Shown: positions 25,509 through 33,280 of the stretch, piece after piece
Position numbering within the stretch: position 1 is the stretch's first letter
Layout of the letters: each line of letters starts with the position of its first letter
Source of the DNA: Accumulibacter phosphatis
GTDB taxonomy: Bacteria > Pseudomonadota > Gammaproteobacteria > Burkholderiales > Rhodocyclaceae
Length of the DNA stretch: 64,000 nucleotides
Direction: 5' to 3'
Assembly (NCBI RefSeq): GCF_000024165.1
Contig: NC_013194.1
Coordinates: forward strand, 3,720,001 to 3,784,000
Program-made: the position numbers and the translations under genes
Notes under the pieces: model-generated
Told to the model about the DNA's origin: nothing
Databases searched by the model: none
Seen by the model: the letters and a program-made list of their open reading frames with translations, nothing else

Positions 25509-26576
25509 TCAATGTAACCTTCGTTTTAGTTTGTCAGCCAGGGCCAAGCTAGTGGTCCACTTGCCGCCGAAGACGCTCAGCAGCTTCCCGTTGCGCTGGA
25601 AGGCGTAATCACGACGCGCACGGGTTGGATCGCCGGCGGACTTGACCAACGGCCGAATTCCGGCAAAGGTTTCAACGATATCGGCCGCTGAGATCGGCCG
25701 GCTGTGGAAGTGATTGTAGGCTTTGAGAAGGTAGTCGGTTTCTTCGTCACTGCAGGCTATCGGCGCGTCCAGAGGTTGACGGACTTCAGTGGTGCCGATG
25801 AGGGTGCGACCCTTCCACGGTAGCACGAAGAAGATTCGCTTGTCCCCGGGGACTTCGAGCAGCAGGGCATGCTCGCAGGGACAGGCGACGACGAGATGAC
25901 TGCCGCGAACCACGTCGAGACGATACCGGGGCTCGATACCGCTGTCGGTAAGGAGTTTTTCCGCCCACGGGCCGGCGATGTTGAGAATTTGGTCGAACGC
26001 CAACGGCTCGCCTGTCGCCAACGTCAGCCTTCCGTCTGGAGAAACGGAGCCTACGGCTACTCTTTCCTTGATGACGACGCCGGCTTGTCGGCACTGCTCG
26101 GCTACCCAAAGTCCGAGGCGCCGGTCGTCCATCTGGCCATCGTGGTAGCGGAAGCCGCCGAGCAGATCGTCGGTCTTCAGCGTCGGCGCCAGTGTCACGA
26201 CCTGTTCCCTTGTCAGCGCTTCGCTCTTCGGTAGCCTCGACTTGCCAGCCAGGAGGTCGTAGAGCTTCATGCCTACCGCCAGCATCCACATCGGCCGACG
26301 GCTACTCCGGTAGACCGGCAACAGTATTGGCAGTGGCCGGGTCAGGCGCGGCGCACGCGCCAGCCAGGCGTCGCGCTCGCGCAGTGCCTCGCGTACCAAC
26401 AGGAACTGACCCGTCTCGAGGTAGCGCAGCCCACCATGCAGCATTTTCGACGAGGCAGCACTGGTGGCTTCCATCACGCGAGCGCGCTCGAACACGGTAA
26501 CGTCGTCGCCACTCTTGGCCAGCCGCCAGGCTGAACACAGGCCGTTGATGCCGCCGCCGATGACTGCAATCCTCAT
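25509..26576 (-). CDS. FAD-dependent glycerol-3-phosphate dehydrogenase-like oxidoreductase
   Basis: 355 residues of the DAO/GlpD family. The dinucleotide-binding 'IAVIGGGINGLCSAWRLA' is at the start, followed by 'AASSKMLHGGLRYLE', the FAD-proximal GlpD signature, then 'ILNIAGPWAEKLL' and 'FFVLPWKGRTLIGTTE'. It ends at 'LSVFGGKWTTSLALADKL', so the ~120-residue C-terminal domain of full GlpD is absent. Probably oxidises glycerol 3-phosphate or a related polyol phosphate at the membrane. It begins within 4 bp of the end of the WlbA-like remnant, so it may once have been in the same operon. Confidence 0.8.
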   Translation of the reverse strand: MRIAVIGGGINGLCSAWRLAKSGDDVTVFERARVMEATSAASSKMLHGGLRYLETGQFLLVREALRERDAWLARAPRLTRPLPILLPVYRSSRRPMWMLAVGMKLYDLLAGKSRLPKSEALTREQVVTLAPTLKTDDLLGGFRYHDGQMDDRRLGLWVAEQCRQAGVVIKERVAVGSVSPDGRLTLATGEPLAFDQILNIAGPWAEKLLTDSGIEPRYRLDVVRGSHLVVACPCEHALLLEVPGDKRIFFVLPWKGRTLIGTTEVRQPLDAPIACSDEETDYLLKAYNHFHSRPISAADIVETFAGIRPLVKSAGDPTRARRDYAFQRNGKLLSVFGGKWTTSLALADKLKRRLH

Positions 26577-27191
26577 CCGCAGCGCTCCCGGCGTTCCACT
26601 GGCAGCAACCCGGTGCGACCACCGTGTGGTGAGCGGCAGGCGCCGATCGATACCGCCCGCGAACCCGGCGCTTCGCGACGCTCGGCGCGGGATTCGAGTT
26701 CACCACAGAGGACGTCGGTCCTATCGAGCCAATGGCGGGCTTGCTTCATGGCCGTTCCGCCGACGCGTTCGCCGGTGCCGGGCCACTTGACGGAGTTGCC
26801 ATACCTTCCCGGGCGGGTCCAGACGAAGTCGCGCGGCACCTCCGAGATCTTCCCGATACGCGTTTCCAGAACGCTCCAATTGAGCAGACGAAGCGTGACA
26901 TTGTGGCGGTTCTCCTTGACGACGAAGCAGTGCACCCTGGCTTCGTCACACGCTCTGGCCAGACCGGCGCGATTCTGCGCGCCGGGCCACGAGAGGGGGC
27001 TCGGTGATCAGGTTCACTCTGTGACGGGCGGCGGTTCCTGCCTGCTTGCGGTGCAGGCCACTCGGCCTGCGAGGGTCAACACGTTCCAGATTATCCGAAT
27101 GGGTTTCGACGGCAGCGAAATGGTTCCTGGCGATACGGCCGCAACCGACGATGCCGATGCGGATTTTTCTGCCCTGGATGATTTTGTTCAT
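26573..27191 (-). pseudogene. Remnant of a Gfo/Idh/MocA dehydrogenase (WlbA/WbpB-like)
   Basis: The start 'MNKIIQGRKIRIGIVGCGRI' with 'ARNHFAAVETH' is a normal N-terminus for UDP-N-acetylglucosaminuronate 3-dehydrogenase relatives. After ~35 residues the sequence jumps to 'PSGLHRKQAG' and a garbled version of the 'EKP' region. Another frame then carries 'MHCFVVKENRHNVTLRLL', 'VWTRPGRYGNSVKW' and 'WLDRTDVLCGELES', matching the family middle, before it decays. Several deletions and at least one frameshift are needed to explain this. The gene would have acted in making 2,3-diacetamido-uronic acids; the function is lost here. Confidence 0.7.
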
Positions 27192-27260
27192 GGTCGATTG
27201 GCTAAAGAGCGAGAGCACGCGTCTCGCAAGGGATGTTCGGTTGTAGCAGCAGCAAGTCCG

Positions 27261-27717
27261 CTACCTGTGACGGCTGTGTTCCGCGGTGTCGGGTAACCAC
27301 CCTTCGTTGAGGACCTCCCGCATCGCCCACCGGCAGGCGTCGGGAAAACAGTCGAGGCCGGTTTCCCCGACAGCCTGGGCAAGCGCCTCGGCCCAGACCA
27401 TCTCCAGCCATCGCGCTTCCTGGAGCTTGGGAACGAGGCTGGGGGGTGTCATGCAGCCCATAGGCAATTTCCTTGCGCTGCGCCAGGATGGTCTTTTCCC
27501 AACTGGCTCGCCGCCTATCCATCTGGTATTGCCACTCGAGCAGATGCGCCAGCAGGACCGCCATGCGGCTCGCCAATTCGCGTTGTTCGCTCCTGGCGAC
27601 GCTCTCAATCTCTTCCGCGACGTGCTCGCGGTCGAGCAGCTCGACCCGCCCGGCACGAATGAGACTGGCCTGCTCGCTGGCCCATACCACCACAGCCGAT
27701 TCGTAACTGGCTATCAC
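27261..27717 (-). pseudogene. DUF29-family gene with frameshift in a G6 tract
   Basis: The N-terminal part from GTG 27717 reads 'SYESAVVVWASEQASLIRAG' and 'HVAEEIESVARSEQREL', clear DUF29. At 27441-27446 (six G on the plus strand) the frame must change. One base fewer gives 'HDTPSLVPKLQEARWLEMVW', then 'ETGLDCFPDACRWAMREVL' to a stop at 27261, i.e. a normal ~151-residue DUF29 protein. AGGGGG lies 6 nt before the GTG. DUF29 function is unknown. Could be a true inactivating indel, phase variation, or a sequencing error in the homopolymer. Confidence 0.75.
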
Positions 27718-28036
27718 ACTGCCCCCTGCAACCCCGGCTGACAGAAAGCGTTTCATTCTACCCGAACCCTGCCTATGGAACCTGGACTTTGCTCAGGTTC
27801 TGTGCCGTACGGTAACGGATTCGACAATGCCAGCCAGTGCGAATGGGCTGGCGTTGACGTGGCGTGAACGCCTTGCTCAGCTAAGCAGATCACTCTTCGG
27901 AAGCGCGGACTTCCCCGCATTGACCGCGCTTGCGCTGCGCACCTATACTCGTTTCGCAGGTGCCGTTAGATTTCGTCCCCCCATGATGCCATGGCACCGA
28001 GGCTCATCGTTGGGCAGCGCATGAGGAAGGTGATCG
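27718..28036. other. Divergent intergenic region with inverted repeat
   Basis: 319 bp between the DUF29 gene (minus) and the coiled-coil protein (plus). A perfect 7-bp inverted repeat GAACCTG/CAGGTTC with a 9-nt spacer lies at 27778-27800, a possible operator or short hairpin. Promoters for both genes should be here, but I cannot point to convincing -35/-10 boxes. Confidence 0.4.
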
Positions 28037-28774
28037 ATGAACACGGAATCTCTGAAGGAAGTGATCAAGCGGGAGTTGCCGGTCTGGCTGCGGGAAGATC
28101 CCGAGTTGCGAGCCTACATCCTGGAACTCACTCGTCAGGAATACGCCGCCCGGGCGGATACCCAGGACAGGTTCTACGAGATTCTGGCCGAATTGCGTCG
28201 TGATCGGGAGGAGCAGGCGCGCAAGTGGGACAAGCAGTCGCGTAAGTGGGACGAGCAGTCGGGCAAGTGGGACGAGGACGCGCGCCAGTGGCACGAACAG
28301 AACCGCAAGTGGGAAGAATCTGAGCAACGCTTCAACCGCGTTCACGAAGAGATCATGGCGCAGGCCAGAAGGCATGATCGCACCATCGGGGCCTTGGGCG
28401 CGCGATGGGGCACACAATCGGAAAAGGCTTTCCGCGATGCGCTGGCCGGAATTCTTGAACAGACCTTCGGGGTGCAGGTGTTGAATATCAACGAGTACGA
28501 TGATGAAGGCGTCGTGTTTGGGCGTCCTGACCAGGTGGAACTGGACGTGATCATCAAGAACGGTTTGCTCCTGATTTGCGAATTGAAGTCCTCAATCGAC
28601 AAGGCAGCAATGTATATCTTCGAAAGGAAGGCCCGCTTCTATGAGCGGCGGCACCAGCGCCAGGCCGACCGGCTGATTGTGGTTTCGCCGATGATTGATG
28701 CGCGTGCGCAACAGGTGGCGCAGCGGCTGGGGATCGAAACCTACGGTGATTCGATGGAGGTTGCGCCGGGCTGA
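28037..28774 (+). CDS. Coiled-coil protein with PD-(D/E)xK nuclease-like domain (DUF3782-like)
   Basis: 245 residues. Residues ~50-110 are a charged coiled coil with consecutive heptads of the form 'RKWDEQS' (21-bp DNA repeats near 28219-28280). The C-terminal ~120 residues contain 'QVELDVIIKNGLLLICELKSS', a PD-(D/E)xK pattern with the D, the E-x-K pair and a preceding conserved Gln/Glu. A further helix-strand block has 'DRLIVVSPMIDARAQQVAQRLG'. Proteins of this architecture are widespread orphans in phototrophs and proteobacteria; their biological role is not known. ATG 28037 is preceded by GGAAGGTGATCG. Confidence 0.7.
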   Translation: MNTESLKEVIKRELPVWLREDPELRAYILELTRQEYAARADTQDRFYEILAELRRDREEQARKWDKQSRKWDEQSGKWDEDARQWHEQNRKWEESEQRFNRVHEEIMAQARRHDRTIGALGARWGTQSEKAFRDALAGILEQTFGVQVLNINEYDDEGVVFGRPDQVELDVIIKNGLLLICELKSSIDKAAMYIFERKARFYERRHQRQADRLIVVSPMIDARAQQVAQRLGIETYGDSMEVAPG

Positions 28775-28974
28775 GGTGAGGCTAGGGGGGTGGTGCACGT
28801 GAGGGCATTCTGCCACTGTTGTCCCGCGTCCGGGCGGGTCAAAAATAGAGTCGACGTTGCTGCGGTCATGCTCACTGGTCGATGCCGCCGCCTCGGCTTC
28901 GTAACGAGCTCTCTCACCGTTCCCTTTCCCTTTCCAGCCCGACGCCGAGCGATCCACTGCCATTACCCGCCCAG

Positions 28975-29784
28975 ATGCCTGTCGACCATTACGAAAACTT
29001 CCCCGTTGCCTCGCTGCTGCTGCCTCGGCGCCTGCGCCGACCGATCGAGGCGATCTACCGTTTTGCCCGCGCTGCCGACGACATCGCCGATGAGGGCGAT
29101 TCCCCTGATGCCGTCCGGCTCCAGGGCCTGGCCGAGTACGGCGACGAGCTGACGCGTATCGAACGCGGCGAGCCGCCACTGCGGCCGGCCTTTACGGAAC
29201 TGGCGGCGATCGTCGCCGAGTGGCGGCTGCCGGTGCCCTTGTTGCGCGACCTCCTCGACGCCTTTGCGCAGGATGTGGTGAAGAAGCGTTACGCCGACTA
29301 TCCGGAGTTGCTCGACTACTGCCGGCGCTCGGCGAATCCGGTTGGCCGCCTGTTGCTGCATCTGGTGGGGACCACGAGTGACGAGAACCTGCAGCGCTCG
29401 GACTGGATCTGCAGCGCCCTGCAGCTCGTCAATTTCTGGCAGGACGTGGCCATCGACTGGCGGAAGGATCGTGTCTATCTGCCGCAGACCGACCTCGCGC
29501 GCTTCGCCATTGCCGAGGCGCAGATCGCCGACGGCTGCTCGAGTGCCGAATGGGCGGCGCTGCTCGATTTCGAGTGCGAGCGCACGCGCCGCCTGATGCT
29601 CGCCGGCGCGCCGCTGGTCCATCAACTGCCGGGGCGCATGGGCTGGGAAATCCGCCTGACCGTACAGGGCGGCCTGCGCATCCTGGAGAGGATTCGCCAG
29701 GTTCGCGGCGATGTTTTCCGGCAGCGCCCGGTTCTCGGTGCGGGCGATTGGCTGCACATCGGCAAACGCGTCTTGTTCATGTAA
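28975..29784 (+). CDS. hpnC: Squalene synthase HpnC
   Basis: 269 residues from 'MPVDHYENFPVASLLLP', the usual HpnC start; an upstream ATG would add 31 unrelated residues. The first aspartate-rich motif is in 'RAADDIADEGD'. The second is in 'NFWQDVAIDWRKDR', followed by the conserved 'VYLPQTDLARF'. HpnC, HpnD and HpnE together convert farnesyl diphosphate to squalene. HpnC converts presqualene diphosphate to hydroxysqualene. hpnD follows after 52 bp and hpnE overlaps hpnD, forming the standard operon. Confidence 0.92.
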   Translation: MPVDHYENFPVASLLLPRRLRRPIEAIYRFARAADDIADEGDSPDAVRLQGLAEYGDELTRIERGEPPLRPAFTELAAIVAEWRLPVPLLRDLLDAFAQDVVKKRYADYPELLDYCRRSANPVGRLLLHLVGTTSDENLQRSDWICSALQLVNFWQDVAIDWRKDRVYLPQTDLARFAIAEAQIADGCSSAEWAALLDFECERTRRLMLAGAPLVHQLPGRMGWEIRLTVQGGLRILERIRQVRGDVFRQRPVLGAGDWLHIGKRVLFM

Positions 29785-29836
29785 TTCATGTAATTCATGC
29801 CAGAATTGCGGCCCTGTGGAAACCCCGAGATCACCC

Positions 29837-30670
29837 ATGACACCCGACGAGTACTGCCAGGAGAAGACTGCCCGCAGCGGCTCCAGCTTTTACTACAGCT
29901 TCCTCTTCCTGCCGCAGAATCAGCGGCGCGCCATAACCGCGCTGTATGCCTTCTGCCGGGAAGTCGATGATGTCGTCGATGAGTGCCAGGATCCGCAGAT
30001 CGCCGCCACCAAGCTGGCGTGGTGGCGGCAGGAATTGAGCGGCCTCTACGCCGGCAAGCCGCAACATCCGGTGACGCAGGCGCTGCAGGCGGCAAGCGGC
30101 GAATTCCATCTGCCGGAGGAACAGTTGCAGGAAATCATCGACGGCATGGCGATGGATCTGCAGCAGACGCGCTATCTCGACTTCAAGGCGCTGTCGCTCT
30201 ATTGCTACCGCGTCGCCAGCGTCGTCGGACTGCTCGCCGCCGAGATCTTCGGCTATCAGGACCGCAAGACTCAGAAGTACGCACACGATCTCGGCCTCGC
30301 TTTCCAGTTGACCAACATCATTCGCGATGTCGGCGAAGATGCACGCATGGGCCGCATCTACCTGCCGATCGACGAGCTGCAGCGCTTCGGGGTACCCGCC
30401 GCCGACATCCTCAATGCCCGCCACAGCGACAATTTCCGCCGCTTGATGGAGTTCCAGATCGAGCGCGCCGAAGGCTATTACGCACAGGCGATCGACGAAC
30501 TGCCGGCCATCGACCGCCGCGCCCAGCGCCCGGGCCTGATGATGGCGGCGATCTACCGCACGCTGCTCGACGAGATCCGGCGGGACGGCTGCCAGGTGCT
30601 CACGCAACGTACGTCGCTGACGCCGATCCGCAAGCTGTGGATCGCCTGGCGGACCTGGGTGAGTGGATGA
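29837..30670 (+). CDS. hpnD: Presqualene diphosphate synthase HpnD
   Basis: 277 residues from 'MTPDEYCQEKTARSGSSFYY'; the ATG at 29837 fits homologs, not the longer open frame starting at 29711. First Asp-rich motif 'FCREVDDVVDECQD', second 'TNIIRDVGEDARMGRIYLP'. It condenses two farnesyl diphosphates to presqualene diphosphate. The stop codon overlaps the hpnE start (ATGA at 30667). Confidence 0.93.
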   Translation: MTPDEYCQEKTARSGSSFYYSFLFLPQNQRRAITALYAFCREVDDVVDECQDPQIAATKLAWWRQELSGLYAGKPQHPVTQALQAASGEFHLPEEQLQEIIDGMAMDLQQTRYLDFKALSLYCYRVASVVGLLAAEIFGYQDRKTQKYAHDLGLAFQLTNIIRDVGEDARMGRIYLPIDELQRFGVPAADILNARHSDNFRRLMEFQIERAEGYYAQAIDELPAIDRRAQRPGLMMAAIYRTLLDEIRRDGCQVLTQRTSLTPIRKLWIAWRTWVSG

Positions 30671-31956
30671 GGGTGGCGGTGATCGGCGGTGGCTGGGCAG
30701 GTCTGGCAGCTGCCGTCGAACTGGTGAGCGCCGGGGTCGGCGTCACCGTCTTCGAGGCGGCAAGGCAGCTTGGCGGGCGCGCGCGTAGCGTCTCGGCCCA
30801 CGGACGCCGGCTGGACAACGGCCAGCACATCCTGGTCGGCGCCTATCGCGAGACGCTGCGCCTGATGCAGGTGGTCGGCAACCATCCCGATCGTCTGCTC
30901 GAACGAATGCCGCTCGAGATCGCCTTCCCGGGCCGCCAGCCGGCTCCTTTCCGGCTGCGCTTGCCGCGCCTGCCGGCACCGTGGCACCTGGCCGTAGGCC
31001 TGCTCGGCACGCGCGGCGCCAGCCTGGCCGAGAAGCTCCGGGCCGTGCGCTTCATGCGCTTCCTGCAGGCCACGAACTATCGGCTGGGCGACGATTGCAC
31101 GGTAGCGGCGCTGCTCGATCGCCACGCGCAGCACGGGAACCTGCGCGGCTGCCTGTGGGAGCCGCTCTGTCTGGCGGCGCTGAACACCGCGCCCGAACAG
31201 GCTTCGGCGCAGATTTTCGTCAATACGTTGCGCGACAGTCTCGGCAGTGATCGCGCGGCGACCGACCTGCTGCTGCCGGCAGCCGACCTCGACCAGTTGT
31301 TCCCGGCGGCAGCGGCGAGCTTCATCGCGGCGCACGGCGGGGAAATCCGCCTGTCGACGCGGGTGGCGAGCATCAACGCCAGCTTCGTTGTCGGCGGTGA
31401 GCGTTTTGCTGCCGTGGTGCTCGCCACCGGCCCGCAGCAGGCGGCGCCTTTGCTCGCCGGGAACGAGCAAAGCGGGCCGGTGGCACGACTGTTGGCCGAC
31501 TACCGCTGGGAGCCGATCGGCACGGTCTATTGCGGCTATCCGCCGGAGGTGCGCCTGCCCTTGCCGATGCTCGGTCTCGCGGCACAGGGCGACGGCCGGT
31601 TCGGGCAGTGGGCCTTCGATCGCGGCGGGCTGTGCGGCACGGCGGGAGTGATCGCTTTCGTCCTCAGCGGCAGCGGCGCCTGGGAACATGCCGACAATCC
31701 AACGCTGGTCGCGGCACTGCATGACGAGCTGGCGGCGGCGCTGGGTACCCGGCTACCGCCGGTCCTCTGGCAGCAGGTGATCCGCGAGCGGCGCGCGACG
31801 TTTTCGTGCCGCCCAGGGCTGCCGCGCCCAGCCGCGAGAACCGCGCTGGCCGGACTCTGGCTGGCCGGGGACTATGTGTGCGCCGACTACCCGGCGACGC
31901 TCGAGGCGGCGGTGCGCAGCGGCGTCGCCGCCGCCAGGGGGATCCTGCTCACTTGA
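30667..31956 (+). CDS. hpnE: Hydroxysqualene dehydroxylase HpnE
   Basis: 429 residues. The FAD-binding 'VAVIGGGWAGLAAAVELVSAG' is followed by 'FEAARQLGGRARSV' and 'LDNGQHILVGAYRETL', all characteristic of the squalene-associated FAD-dependent desaturase family. The C-terminal 'GLWLAGDYVCADYPATLEAAVRSG' is the second FAD motif. It reduces hydroxysqualene to squalene. The start overlaps the hpnD stop. The 3' end overlaps the convergent ABC ATPase gene by 8 bp. No squalene-hopene cyclase gene is in the window. Confidence 0.93.
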   Translation: MRVAVIGGGWAGLAAAVELVSAGVGVTVFEAARQLGGRARSVSAHGRRLDNGQHILVGAYRETLRLMQVVGNHPDRLLERMPLEIAFPGRQPAPFRLRLPRLPAPWHLAVGLLGTRGASLAEKLRAVRFMRFLQATNYRLGDDCTVAALLDRHAQHGNLRGCLWEPLCLAALNTAPEQASAQIFVNTLRDSLGSDRAATDLLLPAADLDQLFPAAAASFIAAHGGEIRLSTRVASINASFVVGGERFAAVVLATGPQQAAPLLAGNEQSGPVARLLADYRWEPIGTVYCGYPPEVRLPLPMLGLAAQGDGRFGQWAFDRGGLCGTAGVIAFVLSGSGAWEHADNPTLVAALHDELAAALGTRLPPVLWQQVIRERRATFSCRPGLPRPAARTALAGLWLAGDYVCADYPATLEAAVRSGVAAARGILLT

Positions 31957-32617
31957 TCTCTTCGAGCTGCCCGGCGTGCATGCGCAGGCGGCGCGCGCAA
32001 CGCGCCGCGATCTCCTCGTCGTGGGTGACGAGGATCAGCGTCGTGCCGCGCTCGGCGTTGATGGCGAACATCAGCTCGATGATCTGATGCCCGGTCGCCG
32101 CGTCGAGATTGCCGGTCGGCTCGTCGGCGAGCACCAGTCGCGGTCCCGGCGCAAAGGCACGCGCCAGCGCGACGCGCTGCTGCTCGCCGCCCGAGAGATG
32201 CTTCGGGTAGTGGCGCAGGCGTTGCGCAAGGCCGACGCGCTGCAGCCAGTACTCGGCGCCGGCACGGGCATTCGGCGTGCCGGCGAGTTCCAGCGGCAAC
32301 ATGACGTTTTCGACGGCGTTCAGCGAGGGCAGCAACTGAAAGCTCTGGAAGACGAAGCCGAGCAGGCGCCCGCGCAGGACGGCCCGCGCATCCTCGTCGA
32401 GACCGCCGAGATCCTCGCCGGCGAGGGCGACGGAGCCGCTGCTCGGCAGATCGAGGCCGGCCAGCAGGCCGAGCAGCGTCGATTTGCCGGAACCGGAAGC
32501 GCCGACGATGGCCACCGTCTCGCCGGCAGCGACGGCGAACGAAATCTCGTGCAGAATGGTCAACGGCTCGCCACCGTTATCCACACGTTTGGCAAGATCG
32601 CGAACCTCAACGACCAT
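31949..32617 (-). CDS. ABC transporter ATP-binding protein, YbbA/LolD-like
   Basis: 222 residues from 'MVVEVRDLAKRV'. Walker A is 'VGASGSGKSTLLG', the Q-loop is in 'FVFQSFQLLPSLNA', the signature is 'LSGGEQQRVALARAFA', and Walker B is 'LVLADEPTGNLD'. It belongs to the MacB/LolD-type subclass. Divergent orientation to the TesA-like gene (16 bp between starts) is the arrangement known for ybbA-tesA in enterobacteria, where ybbA is followed by a permease gene (ybbP). Here the position where a permease would be holds hpnE in convergent orientation, so the partner must be elsewhere or lost. Confidence 0.85.
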   Translation of the reverse strand: MVVEVRDLAKRVDNGGEPLTILHEISFAVAAGETVAIVGASGSGKSTLLGLLAGLDLPSSGSVALAGEDLGGLDEDARAVLRGRLLGFVFQSFQLLPSLNAVENVMLPLELAGTPNARAGAEYWLQRVGLAQRLRHYPKHLSGGEQQRVALARAFAPGPRLVLADEPTGNLDAATGHQIIELMFAINAERGTTLILVTHDEEIAARCARRLRMHAGQLEEIK

Positions 32618-32633
32618 CGATGCGTCTCCAACC

Positions 32634-33251
32634 ATGCTCCGTTTTCCCACCTTTCATTGGCTGCTGCTCGCCGGACTGATGCTGCTCGCCCCGGCGGCCC
32701 AGGCGGCACGAACGATTCTGGTCTTCGGCGATTCGCTCTCGGCGGGCTACGGGATTCGCCAGGATGCCGCCTGGCCAGCCTTGCTGGGCAAGCGCCTGCA
32801 GGAGAAGAAGCTCGATTATAGCGTCGTCAATGCCAGCATCTCGGGAGAAACCACCAGCGGCGGGCGCACGCGCATCGACGCGGCGCTGGAGCGGCACGCG
32901 CCGCAGGTGGTCATCGTCGCACTCGGCGCCAACGACGGCCTGCGTGGCCTGCCGGTGACGCAGTTGCGCGACAACCTCAGCGCCATCGTCGCCAGCGCCC
33001 AGCAGAAGAAGGCGCGGGTGCTGCTGGTCGGCCAGCGCATACCGCCCAACTACGGCGCCTACGCGGTGCAGTTCCACAACACCTTCGGCGAGGTGGCGAA
33101 GGCCCGCAAGGTGGCGCTGGTCGACTTCCTGCTCGACGGCGTGGCGACACAGGCACAGCTCTTTCAGGCCGACAATCTCCATCCCACCGCCGAGGCGCAA
33201 CCGCTGCTGCTCGACAATGTCTGGCGCGGGCTGGCGCCGCTGCTAAAATGA
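32634..33251 (+). CDS. tesA: Secreted GDSL esterase/lysophospholipase, TesA-like
   Basis: 205 residues with a signal peptide ('FHWLLLAGLMLLAPAAQAA'). Block I is 'ILVFGDSLSAGYGI' with the catalytic Ser, the Gly of block II is in 'NASISGETTSGG', the Asn is in 'LGANDGL', and Asp/His are in 'DNLHPTAEAQ'. This is the full TesA (thioesterase I / protease I) pattern. Acts in the periplasm on acyl esters or thioesters. Its promoter must overlap the start of the divergent ATPase gene, since only 16 bp separate them. Confidence 0.9.
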   Translation: MLRFPTFHWLLLAGLMLLAPAAQAARTILVFGDSLSAGYGIRQDAAWPALLGKRLQEKKLDYSVVNASISGETTSGGRTRIDAALERHAPQVVIVALGANDGLRGLPVTQLRDNLSAIVASAQQKKARVLLVGQRIPPNYGAYAVQFHNTFGEVAKARKVALVDFLLDGVATQAQLFQADNLHPTAEAQPLLLDNVWRGLAPLLK

Positions 33252-33280
33252 CCGGCCGTTGACCCAGGGGCTGCCGCGGC

